Shown here in pieces: positions 9,276-18,920 of a DNA stretch of 64,000 nucleotides. The position numbers and the translations under genes were made by a program. Below the pieces are notes generated by a model. That model was not told the origin of the DNA and did no database searches. It saw nothing but the letters and a program-made list of their open reading frames with translations. How positions within the stretch are numbered: the first letter of the stretch is position 1; each line of letters starts with the position of its first letter. Origin of the DNA: Pseudomonas sp. FeN3W (lineage in GTDB: Bacteria; Pseudomonadota; Gammaproteobacteria; Pseudomonadales; Pseudomonadaceae); contig CP136010.1 of the NCBI GenBank assembly GCA_030263805.2, forward strand, positions 4,913,001 through 4,977,000, given 5' to 3'.

Positions 9276-10132
9276 GCGTGGCCGTTGCCGAGGCCCTGCG
9301 CCTGCCACTGTCGGAGGATCTGAGCGGTTTCATTGCCTTGCTGCGTCGCCTGCGGGTGCCGTGCCGGGTGTCGGAGGAGGGCGATCAGCAGGTACTGCGC
9401 GTACCGCTTGAAGTCGTCGAGCAGGTTCGTGACCTGTACGCACGGCATCCCCATGGCGATGACAGCGTCGTCATCGAGCAGCCGCGGCGGCGCGGCGGTT
9501 TCGTCGCCGCTCTGCGCGCCAGCCCGCTGACCGCGGCGGTGCTGGTCATCACCCTGGTCGTAGCGGCCGTCACCCTGCTCGGCGAGAACTTCGCGACGAT
9601 CCGCTGGCTGAATTTCGTCGACTTCCGGGTCGATGGCGACTACGCCTACTTCGCCTCACTGGAGCAGACGCTAGCTGCCGGGCAATGGTGGCGGTTGATC
9701 ACGCCGATCTTCGTGCACTTCGGCATCCTCCATTTGGCCATGAACAGCATGTGGTTCTGGGAACTGGGGCGGCGCATCGAGGCCCTTCAGCGTGCCTGGA
9801 TGTTGCTGGCATTGACGTTGCTGTTCGGTCTGGTGTCCAACTTCGCCCAGTATCTGTTCGGTGGTCCGGGCATTTTTGGAGGGCTCTCCGGCGTGCTGTA
9901 CGGGCTGCTCGGGCATTGCTGGCTGTACCAGAAGCTCGCGCCAAGCGAGGCCTACCGGCTGCCGCCGGGGGTGGTGGTGCTGATGCTGGTGTGGCTGGTG
10001 GTGTGCCTGAGCGGCGTCATCGAGGTGCTTAGCTTCGGGGCGCTGGCCATCGCCAACGCGGCGCATGTCGGCGGGCTGGTCGCCGGCTGCGTCACCGGCA
10101 TCATCGGCGGGGCGATGGCGCGCAGGGGGTAG
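9272..10132 (+). CDS. rhomboid-family intramembrane serine protease
   Basis: 286 residues with about six membrane helices after an N-terminal cytoplasmic domain of about 80 residues. The catalytic dyad is visible: Ser206 in GGLSGVLYG and His265 in ANAAHVGGL. The TPIFVHFGILHLAMNSMWFW segment is the helix-2 HxxxN motif expected of active rhomboids. Cleaves transmembrane substrates within the bilayer; substrate unknown. The N-terminal region (10-55) may be a GlpG-like cytoplasmic domain. Start ATGA overlaps the phosphoesterase stop. Confidence 0.93.
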   Translation: MSVAVAEALRLPLSEDLSGFIALLRRLRVPCRVSEEGDQQVLRVPLEVVEQVRDLYARHPHGDDSVVIEQPRRRGGFVAALRASPLTAAVLVITLVVAAVTLLGENFATIRWLNFVDFRVDGDYAYFASLEQTLAAGQWWRLITPIFVHFGILHLAMNSMWFWELGRRIEALQRAWMLLALTLLFGLVSNFAQYLFGGPGIFGGLSGVLYGLLGHCWLYQKLAPSEAYRLPPGVVVLMLVWLVVCLSGVIEVLSFGALAIANAAHVGGLVAGCVTGIIGGAMARRG

Positions 10133-10178
10133 CGGCAAGCTACAAGCCGCAAGTAAACGCGGTGAGGGCGAATGCTCT

Positions 10179-10242
10179 GAAGCTTGAAGCTTGAAGCTTG
10201 AAGCTTGAAGCTTGAAGCTTGAAGCTTGAAGCTTGAAGCTTG
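10179..10242. repeat. heptanucleotide tandem repeat, unit gaagctt, about nine copies
   Basis: Nine consecutive perfect copies of the 7-base unit, followed by degenerate copies to about 10260 (ggcttgcagcttgaggctt). Each unit contains a HindIII half-overlap palindrome (aagctt). It lies between the rhomboid stop and yeaC. The period is not a multiple of three and no gene covers it, so it is a noncoding microsatellite. Related single units (cttgaagct) occur near 11600. Confidence 0.95.
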
Positions 10243-10312
10243 TGGCTTGCAGCTTGAGGCTTATGGCTGCTTATTCCGCTAGAATGCCGGTTCGTTTCCC
10301 TCGGAGCTGGCC

Positions 10313-10591
10313 ATGTCGACCTTTATCCAAACCGCCGAAAACATCACCCCCGAAATCTACCTGAATCTCAAACAGGCCCTCGAACTCGGCAAATGGGCTG
10401 ACGGCCGCAAACTGACCCCCGAGCAGAAGGAAACCTGCATGCAGGCGGTGATCGCCTGGGAGATGAAGAACCTCCCGGAAGAGCAGCGCACCGGCTTCAT
10501 GGGCGGCCAGGAATGTGCGTCCAAGAGCAAGAAGGCCGAGCCGGCGATCGATACCAGCCTGTTCGCTCCCGCCTCGGGAACCCGCCACTGA
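10313..10591 (+). CDS. YeaC family protein (DUF1315)
   Basis: 92-residue cytoplasmic protein. The N-terminal 65 residues match the YeaC/DUF1315 family (ENITPEIYLNLKQALELGKW, then LTPEQKETCMQAVIAWE). The tail after residue 70 is variable. No biochemical function is known. The stop overlaps the next gene's ATG by one base (TGATG), so it is co-translated with the DUF2797 protein; the pair is conserved in gammaproteobacteria to my knowledge. Confidence 0.85.
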   Translation: MSTFIQTAENITPEIYLNLKQALELGKWADGRKLTPEQKETCMQAVIAWEMKNLPEEQRTGFMGGQECASKSKKAEPAIDTSLFAPASGTRH

Positions 10592-11424
10592 TGCTCGAAT
10601 TGGGACGCGGTGCGCTGAGCAAGATGTCGATTCAGCTCGGCGCACCGGCGCAGTATTCCTTCCGCCTGAACGACGAACTGGTGCCGGTCAATCCGCTGAT
10701 CGGCAAGACCTTGCGGCTGGAATACCTCGGCGCCATCAACTGCACCCATTGCGGGCGCAAAACCAACAAGAGCTTCAGCCAGGGATACTGCTATCCCTGC
10801 TTCAAGAAGCTGCCACAGTGCGATGTCTGCATCATGAGCCCGGAAAAGTGCCATCACGATTTCGGTACCTGCCGCGATCCGCAGTGGGGCATGGAGTTCT
10901 GCATGACCGACCACGTGGTCTACCTGGCCAACTCGTCGGGCATCAAGGTGGGCATTACCCGTGCCACGCAGTTGCCGACGCGCTGGCTGGACCAGGGCGC
11001 CAGCCAGGCGTTGCCGATCATGCGGGTCGCCACGCGCCAGCAGTCGGGCATGGTCGAAGACCTGCTGCGCACTCAGGTGGCCGATCGCACCAACTGGCGG
11101 GCGCTGCTCAAAGGTGACGCCGAGCCGATCGACCTGATCGAAATGCGCGAGCAGATCTTCGATGCCTGTGCCGAGGGGGTGCGCGACTTGCAGCAGCGCT
11201 ACGGGCTGCAGGCGATCCAGCCGGTGGCGGATGCCGAGGTGCTGGAGATTCGCTATCCGGTAGAGGCTTATCCGACCAAGGTGGTCAGCCTCGATCTGGA
11301 GAAGACACCCGTGGTCGAGGGCGCGCTCAAGGGCATCAAGGGCCAGTACCTGATTCTCGACACCGGCGTGATCAACATCCGCAAGTTCACCGCCTATCAG
11401 GTCGCCGCCAGCGCTACGGCGTAG
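10591..11424 (+). CDS. DUF2797 zinc-ribbon protein
   Basis: 277 residues. Two Cys pairs lie near the N-terminus, in CTHCGRKT and GYCYPCFK, followed by further cysteines in LPQCDVCIMSPEKCHH, suggesting a zinc-binding domain. The middle part (HVVYLANSSGIKVGITRATQ) resembles the strand-loop pattern of a GIY-YIG-like nuclease fold, as known for DUF2797; activity unproven. The ATG at 10591 is fixed by the overlap with yeaC. The stop codon TAG is part of the GTAG foot of the REP-like element that follows. Confidence 0.82.
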   Translation: MLELGRGALSKMSIQLGAPAQYSFRLNDELVPVNPLIGKTLRLEYLGAINCTHCGRKTNKSFSQGYCYPCFKKLPQCDVCIMSPEKCHHDFGTCRDPQWGMEFCMTDHVVYLANSSGIKVGITRATQLPTRWLDQGASQALPIMRVATRQQSGMVEDLLRTQVADRTNWRALLKGDAEPIDLIEMREQIFDACAEGVRDLQQRYGLQAIQPVADAEVLEIRYPVEAYPTKVVSLDLEKTPVVEGALKGIKGQYLILDTGVINIRKFTAYQVAASATA

Positions 11425-11525
11425 GGTGGATAACGCTTCGCTTATCCACCGCTTACGGCGGGCGGGCTCAAGGATGAGCGGCCAGGGCAATCGCGTGGAA
11501 AAGGCTGCGCCGTTTTCCACCCTAC
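11421..11525. repeat. REP-like palindromic pair (BIME-like), family A
   Basis: Outer ends are exact inverted repeats, gtagggtgga at 11421 and tccaccctac ending at 11525. Inside are two separate hairpins, ggataacgcttcgcttatcc and tggaaaaggctgcgccgttttcca. GTAG at the foot of a hairpin is the known mark recognised by REP-associated tyrosine transposases (RAYT). The element supplies the stop codon of the upstream gene. Confidence 0.85.
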
Positions 11526-11638
11526 AAGTCCTCCGCGACAGACGCTAAGCTCGAACTCATCCGCAGCCCGTAGGGGCTGCAATCCATCGCACATTTCGCT
11601 TGAAGCTAGCCGCTTGAAGCTCAGCCGACGAGGTTTCC

Positions 11639-14299
11639 ATGCGCACCGAACAACCGAAAGTCATTCATCTGAAGGATTACCAGGCCCCCGAGTACCTGAT
11701 CGATGAAACCCACCTGACCTTCGAGCTATACGAGGACCGCACCCTGGTGCATGCCCAACTGGTGATGCGCCGTAACCCCGAGCGCCCGGCCGGCAAGCTG
11801 CCGCCGCTGGAGTTGCACGGCCAGGAGCTGGAGCTGCTGTCCATAGCGCTGAACGACCGCGCGCTGGGCCTGGGCGACTACCAGATCAGCGAAGACTGCC
11901 TGACCCTACAGCCGGACAGCGACAGCTTCGTCATCGACAGCTCGGTGGTGATCCACCCGGAAGCCAACACCGCGCTGGAAGGCCTGTACAAGTCCGGCAG
12001 CATGTTCTGCACCCAGTGCGAGGCCGAGGGCTTCCGCAAGATCACCTATTACCTCGACCGCCCGGATGTGATGAGTAAGTTCACCACCACGGTGAGCGCC
12101 GAACAGAAGGCCTATCCGGTGCTGCTCTCCAACGGCAACCCGATCGCCAGCGGCAGCGAGGACAATGGCCGCCACTGGGCGACCTGGGAAGACCCGTTCA
12201 AGAAACCGGCCTACCTGTTCGCCCTGGTGGCCGGTGACCTTTGGGCCATCGAGGACAGCTTCACCACCATGAACGGGCGCAACGTGGCGCTGCGCATCTA
12301 CGTCGAGCCGGAGAACGTCGACAAGTGCCAGCACGCCATGGACAGCCTGAAGAAGTCGATGAAGTGGGACGAAGAGGCCTACGGCCGCGAGTACGACCTC
12401 GACATCTTCATGATCGTCGCGGTCAACGACTTCAACATGGGCGCCATGGAGAACAAGGGCCTCAACATCTTCAATTCCAGCGCCGTGCTGGCCCGCGCCG
12501 AAACCGCCACCGACGCCGCGCACCAGCGCGTCGAGGCGATCGTCGCCCACGAGTACTTCCACAACTGGTCGGGCAATCGCGTGACCTGCCGCGACTGGTT
12601 CCAGCTGTCGTTGAAAGAGGGCTTCACCGTCTTCCGCGATTCGCAGTTTTCCGCCGACATGAATTCGCCGACGGTCAAGCGCATCGAGGACGTGGCCTAC
12701 CTGCGCACCCACCAGTTCGCCGAGGATGCCGGCCCCATGGCGCATTCGGTGCGTCCGGAATCCTTTATCGAGATCTCCAACTTCTACACCCTGACCGTCT
12801 ACGAGAAGGGCGCCGAAGTGGTGCGCATGATCCAGACGCTGCTGGGTGAAGAAGGCTTCCGCAAGGGCAGCGACCTCTACTTCGAGCGCCATGATGGCCA
12901 GGCGGTGACGGTCGACGATTTCGTCAAGGCGATGGAGGATGCCAACGGTGCGGACCTGACCCAGTTCAAGCGCTGGTACAGCCAGTCCGGCACGCCGCGC
13001 CTGGCCGTCAGCGAGCAATACGACGAGGCGGAGAAGAACTACCGTCTGACCTTCCGCCAGAGCTGCCCGCCAACGCCGGGCCAGCCGACCAAGGAGCCGT
13101 TCGTGATCCCGGTGGCGCTGGGCCTGCTCGCCGCCGATGGTTCGGACATGCCGCTGCGCCTGGAAGGCGAGCCGCAAGCTGCGGGCACCAGCCGCGTGCT
13201 GGCGGTGACCGAAGCCGAACAGATCTTCACCTTCGTCGACGTCGCCGAGCGCCCGCAGCCATCGCTGTTGCGTGGTTTTTCCGCGCCGGTAAAGCTGGAT
13301 TACCCGTACAACCGCGACCAGCTGATGTTCCTCATGCAGCATGATTCCGATGGCTTCAACCGCTGGGAAGCGGGTCAGCAGTTGTCGGTGCAGGTGCTGC
13401 AGGAGCTGATCGGCCAGCATCAGCGTGGTGAGGCGCTGGCGATGGACGAGCGTCTGATCTCGGCGCTGCGCACCGTGCTGCAGAACGACGAGCTGGACGC
13501 GGCGATGGTCGCCGAGATGCTCTCGCTGCCGGGTGAGGCCTATCTGGCCGAAATCAGCGAAGTGGCGGATGTGGACGCCATCCATGCCGCGCGCGAGTTC
13601 GCCCGCAAGCGTATCGCCGACGCGCTGTTCGAGCCGCTGTGGCAGCGCTACCAGGCCAATCGCGAAACCTCGCGCAGCACGTCCTATGTTGCCTCGGCCG
13701 AACATTTCGCCCGTCGCGCGCTGCAGAACATCGCCCTGTCATACCTGATGCTGAGCGAGAAAGCGGAAGTCGTGGAAGCCTGCCTGGAACAGTTCGAGCA
13801 GTCCGACAACATGACCGAGCGCCTGACCGCGCTGGCCGTGCTGGTCAACTCGCCGTTCGAGGCCGAGCGCGACAAGGCGCTGCAGGCCTTCGCCGAGCAC
13901 TTCAAGGACAACCCGCTGGTCATGGATCAGTGGTTCAGCGTGCAGGCCGGCAATCCGTTACCCGGCGGGCTGGAGCGGGTGCAGGCGCTGATGCAGCACC
14001 CGGCATTCACCCTGAAGAACCCGAACAAGGTGCGCGCGCTGATCGGAGCCTTCGCCAACCAGAACCTGGTCAACTTCCACCGCGCCGATGGTGCCGGCTA
14101 CCGCTTCCTCGCCGACCAAGTCATCACCCTCAACGCGCTGAACCCGCAGATCGCCTCGCGCCTGCTGGCACCGCTGACCCGCTGGCGCAAATACGACAGC
14201 GCCCGGCAGGCGCTGATGAAGGGCGAGCTGGAGCGCATCCTAGCGTCCGGAGAGCTGTCCAGCGACGTCTACGAAGTGGTCAGCAAGAGCCTCGCCTGA
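11639..14299 (+). CDS. pepN: aminopeptidase N
   Basis: 886-residue M1-family zinc aminopeptidase, normal length for the bacterial PepN type. Zinc ligands are H304, H308 and E327 in HEYFHNW and LKEGF; the exopeptidase motif GAMEN lies upstream in FNMGAMENKGLNIFN. Acts in the cytoplasm removing N-terminal residues from peptides. It has its own transcript, to judge from the REP element before it and the terminator after it. Confidence 0.98.
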   Translation: MRTEQPKVIHLKDYQAPEYLIDETHLTFELYEDRTLVHAQLVMRRNPERPAGKLPPLELHGQELELLSIALNDRALGLGDYQISEDCLTLQPDSDSFVIDSSVVIHPEANTALEGLYKSGSMFCTQCEAEGFRKITYYLDRPDVMSKFTTTVSAEQKAYPVLLSNGNPIASGSEDNGRHWATWEDPFKKPAYLFALVAGDLWAIEDSFTTMNGRNVALRIYVEPENVDKCQHAMDSLKKSMKWDEEAYGREYDLDIFMIVAVNDFNMGAMENKGLNIFNSSAVLARAETATDAAHQRVEAIVAHEYFHNWSGNRVTCRDWFQLSLKEGFTVFRDSQFSADMNSPTVKRIEDVAYLRTHQFAEDAGPMAHSVRPESFIEISNFYTLTVYEKGAEVVRMIQTLLGEEGFRKGSDLYFERHDGQAVTVDDFVKAMEDANGADLTQFKRWYSQSGTPRLAVSEQYDEAEKNYRLTFRQSCPPTPGQPTKEPFVIPVALGLLAADGSDMPLRLEGEPQAAGTSRVLAVTEAEQIFTFVDVAERPQPSLLRGFSAPVKLDYPYNRDQLMFLMQHDSDGFNRWEAGQQLSVQVLQELIGQHQRGEALAMDERLISALRTVLQNDELDAAMVAEMLSLPGEAYLAEISEVADVDAIHAAREFARKRIADALFEPLWQRYQANRETSRSTSYVASAEHFARRALQNIALSYLMLSEKAEVVEACLEQFEQSDNMTERLTALAVLVNSPFEAERDKALQAFAEHFKDNPLVMDQWFSVQAGNPLPGGLERVQALMQHPAFTLKNPNKVRALIGAFANQNLVNFHRADGAGYRFLADQVITLNALNPQIASRLLAPLTRWRKYDSARQALMKGELERILASGELSSDVYEVVSKSLA

Positions 14300-14305
14300 T
14301 TCGAC

Positions 14306-14340
14306 AAGGCCGATCGTGCAATGCGCTCGGCCTTTCTTTT
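14306..14340 (+). terminator. intrinsic terminator of pepN
   Basis: Stem aaggccga / tcggcctt with a 13-base loop, followed by a T-rich tail (tctttt), starting seven bases after the pepN stop. Confidence 0.75.
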
Positions 14341-14572
14341 ACGAGAGCCTGTTCCCAGCCGCTATCCAGAAGATCAAAGCTTCCTGCGTGTCGTGACCAT
14401 CTTCTGGCGTCTCGCGTCGGATCGTCACCGCACGTGCGAACGAGGCGGTCCGCCATACTGGCCACTGGCCCAATCAGCCTGGCTGATCATGCGTCAATCA
14501 TTGCGTGAGAGTTAACAATTCATAACGTCCGGCCAATTGTGTCTGTCCGCGTAAGCTGGCTAGGATGGCCGA

Positions 14573-14588
14573 GCCTGTATTTACAGGC
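14573..14588. promoter_or_regulatory. inverted repeat upstream of the YCF48-like gene, possible operator
   Basis: Arms GCCTGTA and TACAGGC separated by two bases, about 30 bases before the ATG at 14618, in the 278 bases between the pepN terminator and that gene. Its position inside a probable promoter or 5' leader suggests a regulator site; the protein is unknown. The rest of this gap shows nothing I recognise. Confidence 0.35.
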
Positions 14589-14617
14589 CTTACCTAATAA
14601 GAATAAAGGGGGTATGT

Positions 14618-15709
14618 ATGAGTGAGCCCGTTCAGCGGCGCACACTATCCGGCCGCGCCGTGGTTCCACACCAGGCGAGGGCGTCGCGTTTTCACTCATC
14701 GGTTGCCGGCATGCTTTCGCTATGCGGCGCCTTCTCGCTGCTGCTGCTCGCAGCATCGGCACCCGCCCAAGCCGCTACCGATGGCCAGACCCGATACTCG
14801 ATAGAGTCGGCCAAGGCGGTATCCAGTCTTCTGCTCGATATCACTCAGGCCGGCGAACGTCTCGTTGCGGCGGGCGATCGAGGCCACATTCTCTACTCCG
14901 ATGACGATGGCGCCAGCTGGATGCAGGCCAAGGTGCCGACGCGTCAGCTGCTGACGGCCATCGACTTCGTCGACGACAAGCACGGCTGGGCGGTCGGCCA
15001 TGACGCATTGATCCTGACTACCGCCGATGGCGGTGAGAGCTGGGCAGTGCAGTATGAGGATCGCGAGCGCGAAGCCCCCTTGCTGGACGTCTGGTTCGAA
15101 GACACCCAACACGGCATCGCGGTAGGCGCCTACGGTGCGCTGCTCGAAACCATCGATGGCGGCCAGAGCTGGGAGGACATCAGCGAGCGTCTCGATAACG
15201 AGGACGGTTACCACCTGAACGCCATCGCCCATATTCAGGGCTCGGGTCTGTTCGTCGTCGGCGAACTGGGCGGCATGTTCCGCTCCACCGATCTGGGCGA
15301 AACCTGGGAGCGCGTCGAGTCGCCGTATCAGGGCTCGTTCTTCGGCGTGGTCAGTGGTTCTGAGCCAGGCGTGGTGATCGCCTTCGGCCTGCGCGGCCAC
15401 CTGTTCCGTTCCGTCGATTCTGGCGACAGCTGGGAAGGCATCGAACTCGCCAACGGTAACGGCAATATGCTGGAGTCCGGGCTGGCCGACGGCAACCTGT
15501 TGCGCGACGGGCGTATCGTAGTGGTCGGCCATGGCGGCGCGGTGCTCACCAGCGACGATCAGGGCCGTAGCTTCAAACTGTTCAATCGTCCCGACCGCCG
15601 TTCGCTGTCGGGTGTCACCTCCGATTCCCAAGGCAACCTGATCCTGGTAGGGCAGGGTGGTGTTCGCATCGCCTCGCCATCGGGCGCGGATCTGGCCCCA
15701 AAACAATAA
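14618..15709 (+). CDS. YCF48-like beta-propeller protein, exported
   Basis: 363 residues. A long signal peptide (about 1-52, hydrophobic core LSLCGAFSLLLLAASA, cleavage near AQAA) precedes repeats with BNR/Asp-box pattern (S/T-x-D-x-G-x-x-W): DDGASW, DGGESW, DGGQSW, DLGETW, DSGDSW, DQGRSF. This is the YCF48/Hcf136-type propeller. In pseudomonads such genes sit directly before an RND/MMPL permease, as here (16-base gap), so it is probably the periplasmic partner of that permease. What is transported is unknown; a lipid or sterol-like compound has been suggested for related clusters. Confidence 0.85.
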   Translation: MSEPVQRRTLSGRAVVPHQARASRFHSSVAGMLSLCGAFSLLLLAASAPAQAATDGQTRYSIESAKAVSSLLLDITQAGERLVAAGDRGHILYSDDDGASWMQAKVPTRQLLTAIDFVDDKHGWAVGHDALILTTADGGESWAVQYEDREREAPLLDVWFEDTQHGIAVGAYGALLETIDGGQSWEDISERLDNEDGYHLNAIAHIQGSGLFVVGELGGMFRSTDLGETWERVESPYQGSFFGVVSGSEPGVVIAFGLRGHLFRSVDSGDSWEGIELANGNGNMLESGLADGNLLRDGRIVVVGHGGAVLTSDDQGRSFKLFNRPDRRSLSGVTSDSQGNLILVGQGGVRIASPSGADLAPKQ

Positions 15710-15725
15710 AGCCGGGAGAGTCTGC

Positions 15726-18080
15726 ATGACCAAGCACCAACAGAAGCCGGCGTCGTTCCTCGAGCGCCTGATCTTCAACAACCGGCCGGCAGTCGTCGTA
15801 CTCTGCCTGCTGATCAGCGCGTTCCTCTTCTATCAGGCGGCCCAGGTTCGGCCGCAGACCAGCTTCGAGAAGATGATTCCGCTGGGGCATCCGTACATCC
15901 AGAAGATGCTCGAGCACCAGAATGACCTGGCCAACCTCGGCAACACCGTGCGGATCTCCGTGGAAGCGGTGGAGGGCGACATCTTCTCCAAGGAGTACAT
16001 GGAGACGCTGCGGCAGATCCATGACGAAATCTTCTACATCCATGGTGTCGACCGTTCCAATATGAAGTCGCTGTGGAGCCCCAGCGTGCGCTGGACCGAG
16101 GTCACCGAGGAGGGCTTCGCCGGTGGCGAGGTGATTCCCCAGACCTACGACGGCTCCCCCGAAAGCCTGGATGACCTGCGCGACAACATTCTCAAGTCCG
16201 GCCAGATCGGCCGCCTGGTGGCGAACAACTTCAAGTCGAGCATCATCGATGTGCCACTGCTGGAGTCCTATCCGGACCCGGAAAACCAGAGCCGTCAGAT
16301 CAAGCTGGACTACCAGAAGTTCTCCCACGAACTGGAAGAGAAGATCCGCGAGAAGTACCAGGCGCAGAACCCGAATGTGAAGGTGCACATCATCGGCTTC
16401 GCCAAGAAGGTCGGTGACCTGATCGACGGACTGGTCGGTGTGGCGCTGTTCTTCATCGTTGCCATCGGCATCACCTTTGCTCTGCTGCTGTGGTTCACCC
16501 GCTGCCTGAAGAGCACCATCGCGGTGCTGATCACCACGCTGATTGCCGTGACCTGGCAGCTCGGTCTGCTGCACACCTTGGGGTTCGGCCTCGATCCGTA
16601 CTCAATGCTGGTGCCGTTCCTGGTGTTCGCCATCGGTATTTCCCACGGCGTGCAGAAGATCAACGGCATCGCCATGGCCTCCGGCTATACCGAAGATCCG
16701 GTGACGGCGGCGCGCATGGCGTTCCGGCAGCTGTTCATCCCGGGGATGGTGGCGTTGCTGTCGGATGCGGTGGGTTTCGTCACTCTCCTGCTGATCGACA
16801 TCGGCGTGATCCGCGAGCTGGCCATCGGCGCTTCGCTGGGTGTGGCGGTGATCATCCTGACCAACCTGATCCTGCTGCCGGTGGCGATCTCGTACATGGG
16901 CATCAGCCAGCGGGCGATCAAGCAGGCCCGCGAAGAAGCCTCTCGCGATCATCCGTTCTGGCGCGCGCTGTCGAATTTCGCCAGCCCGAAGGTGGCGCCG
17001 ATTTCCATCACCATTGCCGTGGTCGCATTGGTGGGTGGTCTCTGGTACGGCCAGAACCTGAAGATCGGCGACCTGGATCAGGGCGCGCCGGAGCTGCACC
17101 CGGATTCGCGCTACAACCTGGACAACGACTTCGTCATTCGCAACTACTCGACCAGTTCCGACGTGCTGGTGGTGATGGTCAAGACTGCGCCGGAAGGCTG
17201 CTCCCACTACGACACGCTCGCCGCCATGGACGAGCTGATGTGGAAGATGCAGAACACCGAGGGCGTGCAGTCGGCGGTGTCGATGGTGTCGGTGGCGCGC
17301 CAGGGCATCAAGGGCATGAACGAGGGCAGCCTGAAATGGGAGACGCTGTCGCGTAACCAGCATGTGCTGAACAACTCCATCGCCCGCGCGGAAGGCATGT
17401 ACAACAGCGACTGCTCGCTGGCGCCGGTACTGGTGTTCCTCAACGACCACAAGGCTGAGACGCTGGAGCACGTGGTCGCCGCGGCCAAGGATTTCGCCGA
17501 GGAAAACAACCGCGAAGGCCTGGAGTTCGTGCTTGCCTCGGGCAACGCCGGAATCGAGGCGGCCACCAACGAGGTCATCGCCGCGTCGGAAACCACCATG
17601 CTGATCGCCGTCTATCTGGCTGTGAGCATCATGTGCCTGCTGACCTTCCGCTCGGCGGCGGCGACGCTCTGCGTGATCCTGCCGCTGGTGCTGACTTCGA
17701 TCCTTGGTAACGCGCTGATGGCCTTCATGGGCATCGGGGTGAAGGTCGCCACGCTGCCGGTGATCGCGCTGGGTGTGGGTATCGGTGTGGACTACGGTAT
17801 CTACATCTACAGCCGCCTGGAGTCGTTCCTGCGTCAGGGCATGACCCTGCAGGAAGCCTACTATCAGACGCTGAAATCCACCGGCAAGGCGGTGATCTTC
17901 ACCGGCGTCTGCCTGGCGATCGGTGTGGTTACCTGGGTGTTCTCGGCGATCAAGTTCCAGGCCGACATGGGGCTGATGCTGACCTTCATGTTCCTCTGGA
18001 ACATGGTCGGTGCGATCTGGCTGCTGCCGGCCCTGGCCCGCTTCCTGATCAACCCAGAGAAGTTGCGCCAGAAGGCGTGA
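15726..18080 (+). CDS. RND-superfamily permease (MMPL type)
   Basis: 784 residues with the RND/MMPL topology: one N-terminal helix, a large periplasmic domain (about 45-230), five to six helices, a second periplasmic domain and six more helices. The helix-4 region contains GIGVDYGIYIYSR, the conserved Asp-Tyr segment of this family, in the second half; the first half has FAIGISHGVQKING. At about half the size of AcrB-type pumps, this type exports lipids or hydrophobic compounds. It forms an operon with the preceding propeller gene and ends at a strong terminator. Confidence 0.9.
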   Translation: MTKHQQKPASFLERLIFNNRPAVVVLCLLISAFLFYQAAQVRPQTSFEKMIPLGHPYIQKMLEHQNDLANLGNTVRISVEAVEGDIFSKEYMETLRQIHDEIFYIHGVDRSNMKSLWSPSVRWTEVTEEGFAGGEVIPQTYDGSPESLDDLRDNILKSGQIGRLVANNFKSSIIDVPLLESYPDPENQSRQIKLDYQKFSHELEEKIREKYQAQNPNVKVHIIGFAKKVGDLIDGLVGVALFFIVAIGITFALLLWFTRCLKSTIAVLITTLIAVTWQLGLLHTLGFGLDPYSMLVPFLVFAIGISHGVQKINGIAMASGYTEDPVTAARMAFRQLFIPGMVALLSDAVGFVTLLLIDIGVIRELAIGASLGVAVIILTNLILLPVAISYMGISQRAIKQAREEASRDHPFWRALSNFASPKVAPISITIAVVALVGGLWYGQNLKIGDLDQGAPELHPDSRYNLDNDFVIRNYSTSSDVLVVMVKTAPEGCSHYDTLAAMDELMWKMQNTEGVQSAVSMVSVARQGIKGMNEGSLKWETLSRNQHVLNNSIARAEGMYNSDCSLAPVLVFLNDHKAETLEHVVAAAKDFAEENNREGLEFVLASGNAGIEAATNEVIAASETTMLIAVYLAVSIMCLLTFRSAAATLCVILPLVLTSILGNALMAFMGIGVKVATLPVIALGVGIGVDYGIYIYSRLESFLRQGMTLQEAYYQTLKSTGKAVIFTGVCLAIGVVTWVFSAIKFQADMGLMLTFMFLWNMVGAIWLLPALARFLINPEKLRQKA

Positions 18081-18096
18081 AGATCACGCAGTAACG

Positions 18097-18128
18097 AAAA
18101 ACCGCGGCCCTAGGGTCGCGGTTTTTTT
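18097..18128. terminator. bidirectional intrinsic terminator
   Basis: Stem aaaaccgcg / cgcggtttt with a ten-base loop and runs of A and T on both sides, between the RND permease and the convergent cobA gene. Confidence 0.9.
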
Positions 18129-18159
18129 ATGGGTGTTTTCGTACGGCGGTCAGCTACGG

Positions 18160-18897
18160 TCAAGCGCTCTGGCTTATGGCCTGGAACGCAGCCTGCGCGG
18201 CCACTTCGCCGATCACCAGGATCGCCGGGCTCTTCAATTTGAAGGTCAGGGCATCTCGGCACATGTCGGCCAGGCTCGAACGGCATTCGCGCTGCTGCGG
18301 CAGCGAAGCGTTCTCGATCATCGCCACTGGCGTCGAAGCGGCAAGGCCACCTTCCAGCAGACCTGCCTGCACCTGCTCCAGCTTGCTGACACCCATGTAC
18401 ACCACCAGCGTGGTGCCGCTTTTGGCCAACGCCTGCCATTGCGGGCTGCTGTCATCCTGGGTGTGTGCGGTTACCAGGGTGACGCCGCGGGCGACGCCGC
18501 GTTGGGTCAGCGAGATGCCGCATTGCGTGGCGCCGGCCAGGCCGGCGGTGATGCCGTTGACCAGTTCGACCTCGATGCCGCGTGCCGCTAGCCATTCGGC
18601 CTCCTCGCCGCCACGGCCGAAGATGCACGGATCGCCACCCTTGAGGCGTACCACGCACTTGCCCTGGCGGGCGTAACGCAGCATCAGGCGGTGGATGAAG
18701 GCTTGCGGCGTGGAGCGGCAGCCGCCGCGCTTGCCCACCGGGATGATGCGTGCGTTGGGGCAATGTTCGAGCACGGCGGGGTTGACCAGGTCATCGATCA
18801 TCACCACCTGCGCCTCGCCCAGCGCTCGTACGGCCTTGAGGGTCAGCAGTTCCGGGTCGCCGGGGCCGGCGCCTACCAGCCAGACTTTTGCGCTCAT
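18160..18897 (-). CDS. cobA: uroporphyrinogen-III C-methyltransferase
   Basis: 245 residues, single-domain SUMT type. It adds two methyl groups from S-adenosylmethionine to uroporphyrinogen III, giving precorrin-2, the precursor of siroheme. Motifs: VGAGPGDPELLTLKA at the N-terminus, VVRLKGGDPCIFGRGGEE in the middle, NGITAGLAG after. Last gene of the nirB-nirD-nasC-cobA transcript; this fits the need of NirB for siroheme. Start at 18897 (MSAKVWLVGAGPG) leaves 23 bases after nasC. Confidence 0.96.
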   Translation of the reverse strand: MSAKVWLVGAGPGDPELLTLKAVRALGEAQVVMIDDLVNPAVLEHCPNARIIPVGKRGGCRSTPQAFIHRLMLRYARQGKCVVRLKGGDPCIFGRGGEEAEWLAARGIEVELVNGITAGLAGATQCGISLTQRGVARGVTLVTAHTQDDSSPQWQALAKSGTTLVVYMGVSKLEQVQAGLLEGGLAASTPVAMIENASLPQQRECRSSLADMCRDALTFKLKSPAILVIGEVAAQAAFQAISQSA

Positions 18898-18920
18898 GGG
18901 GAAATCCTCGTCGGTTGGTA

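Noticed and set aside
10179..10260. possible CRISPR array
   Set aside because: The repeat is a continuous 7-base tandem without spacers, and there are no cas genes.
11906..13705. 599-codon open frame antisense to pepN
   Set aside because: Entirely covered by the well-supported pepN gene.
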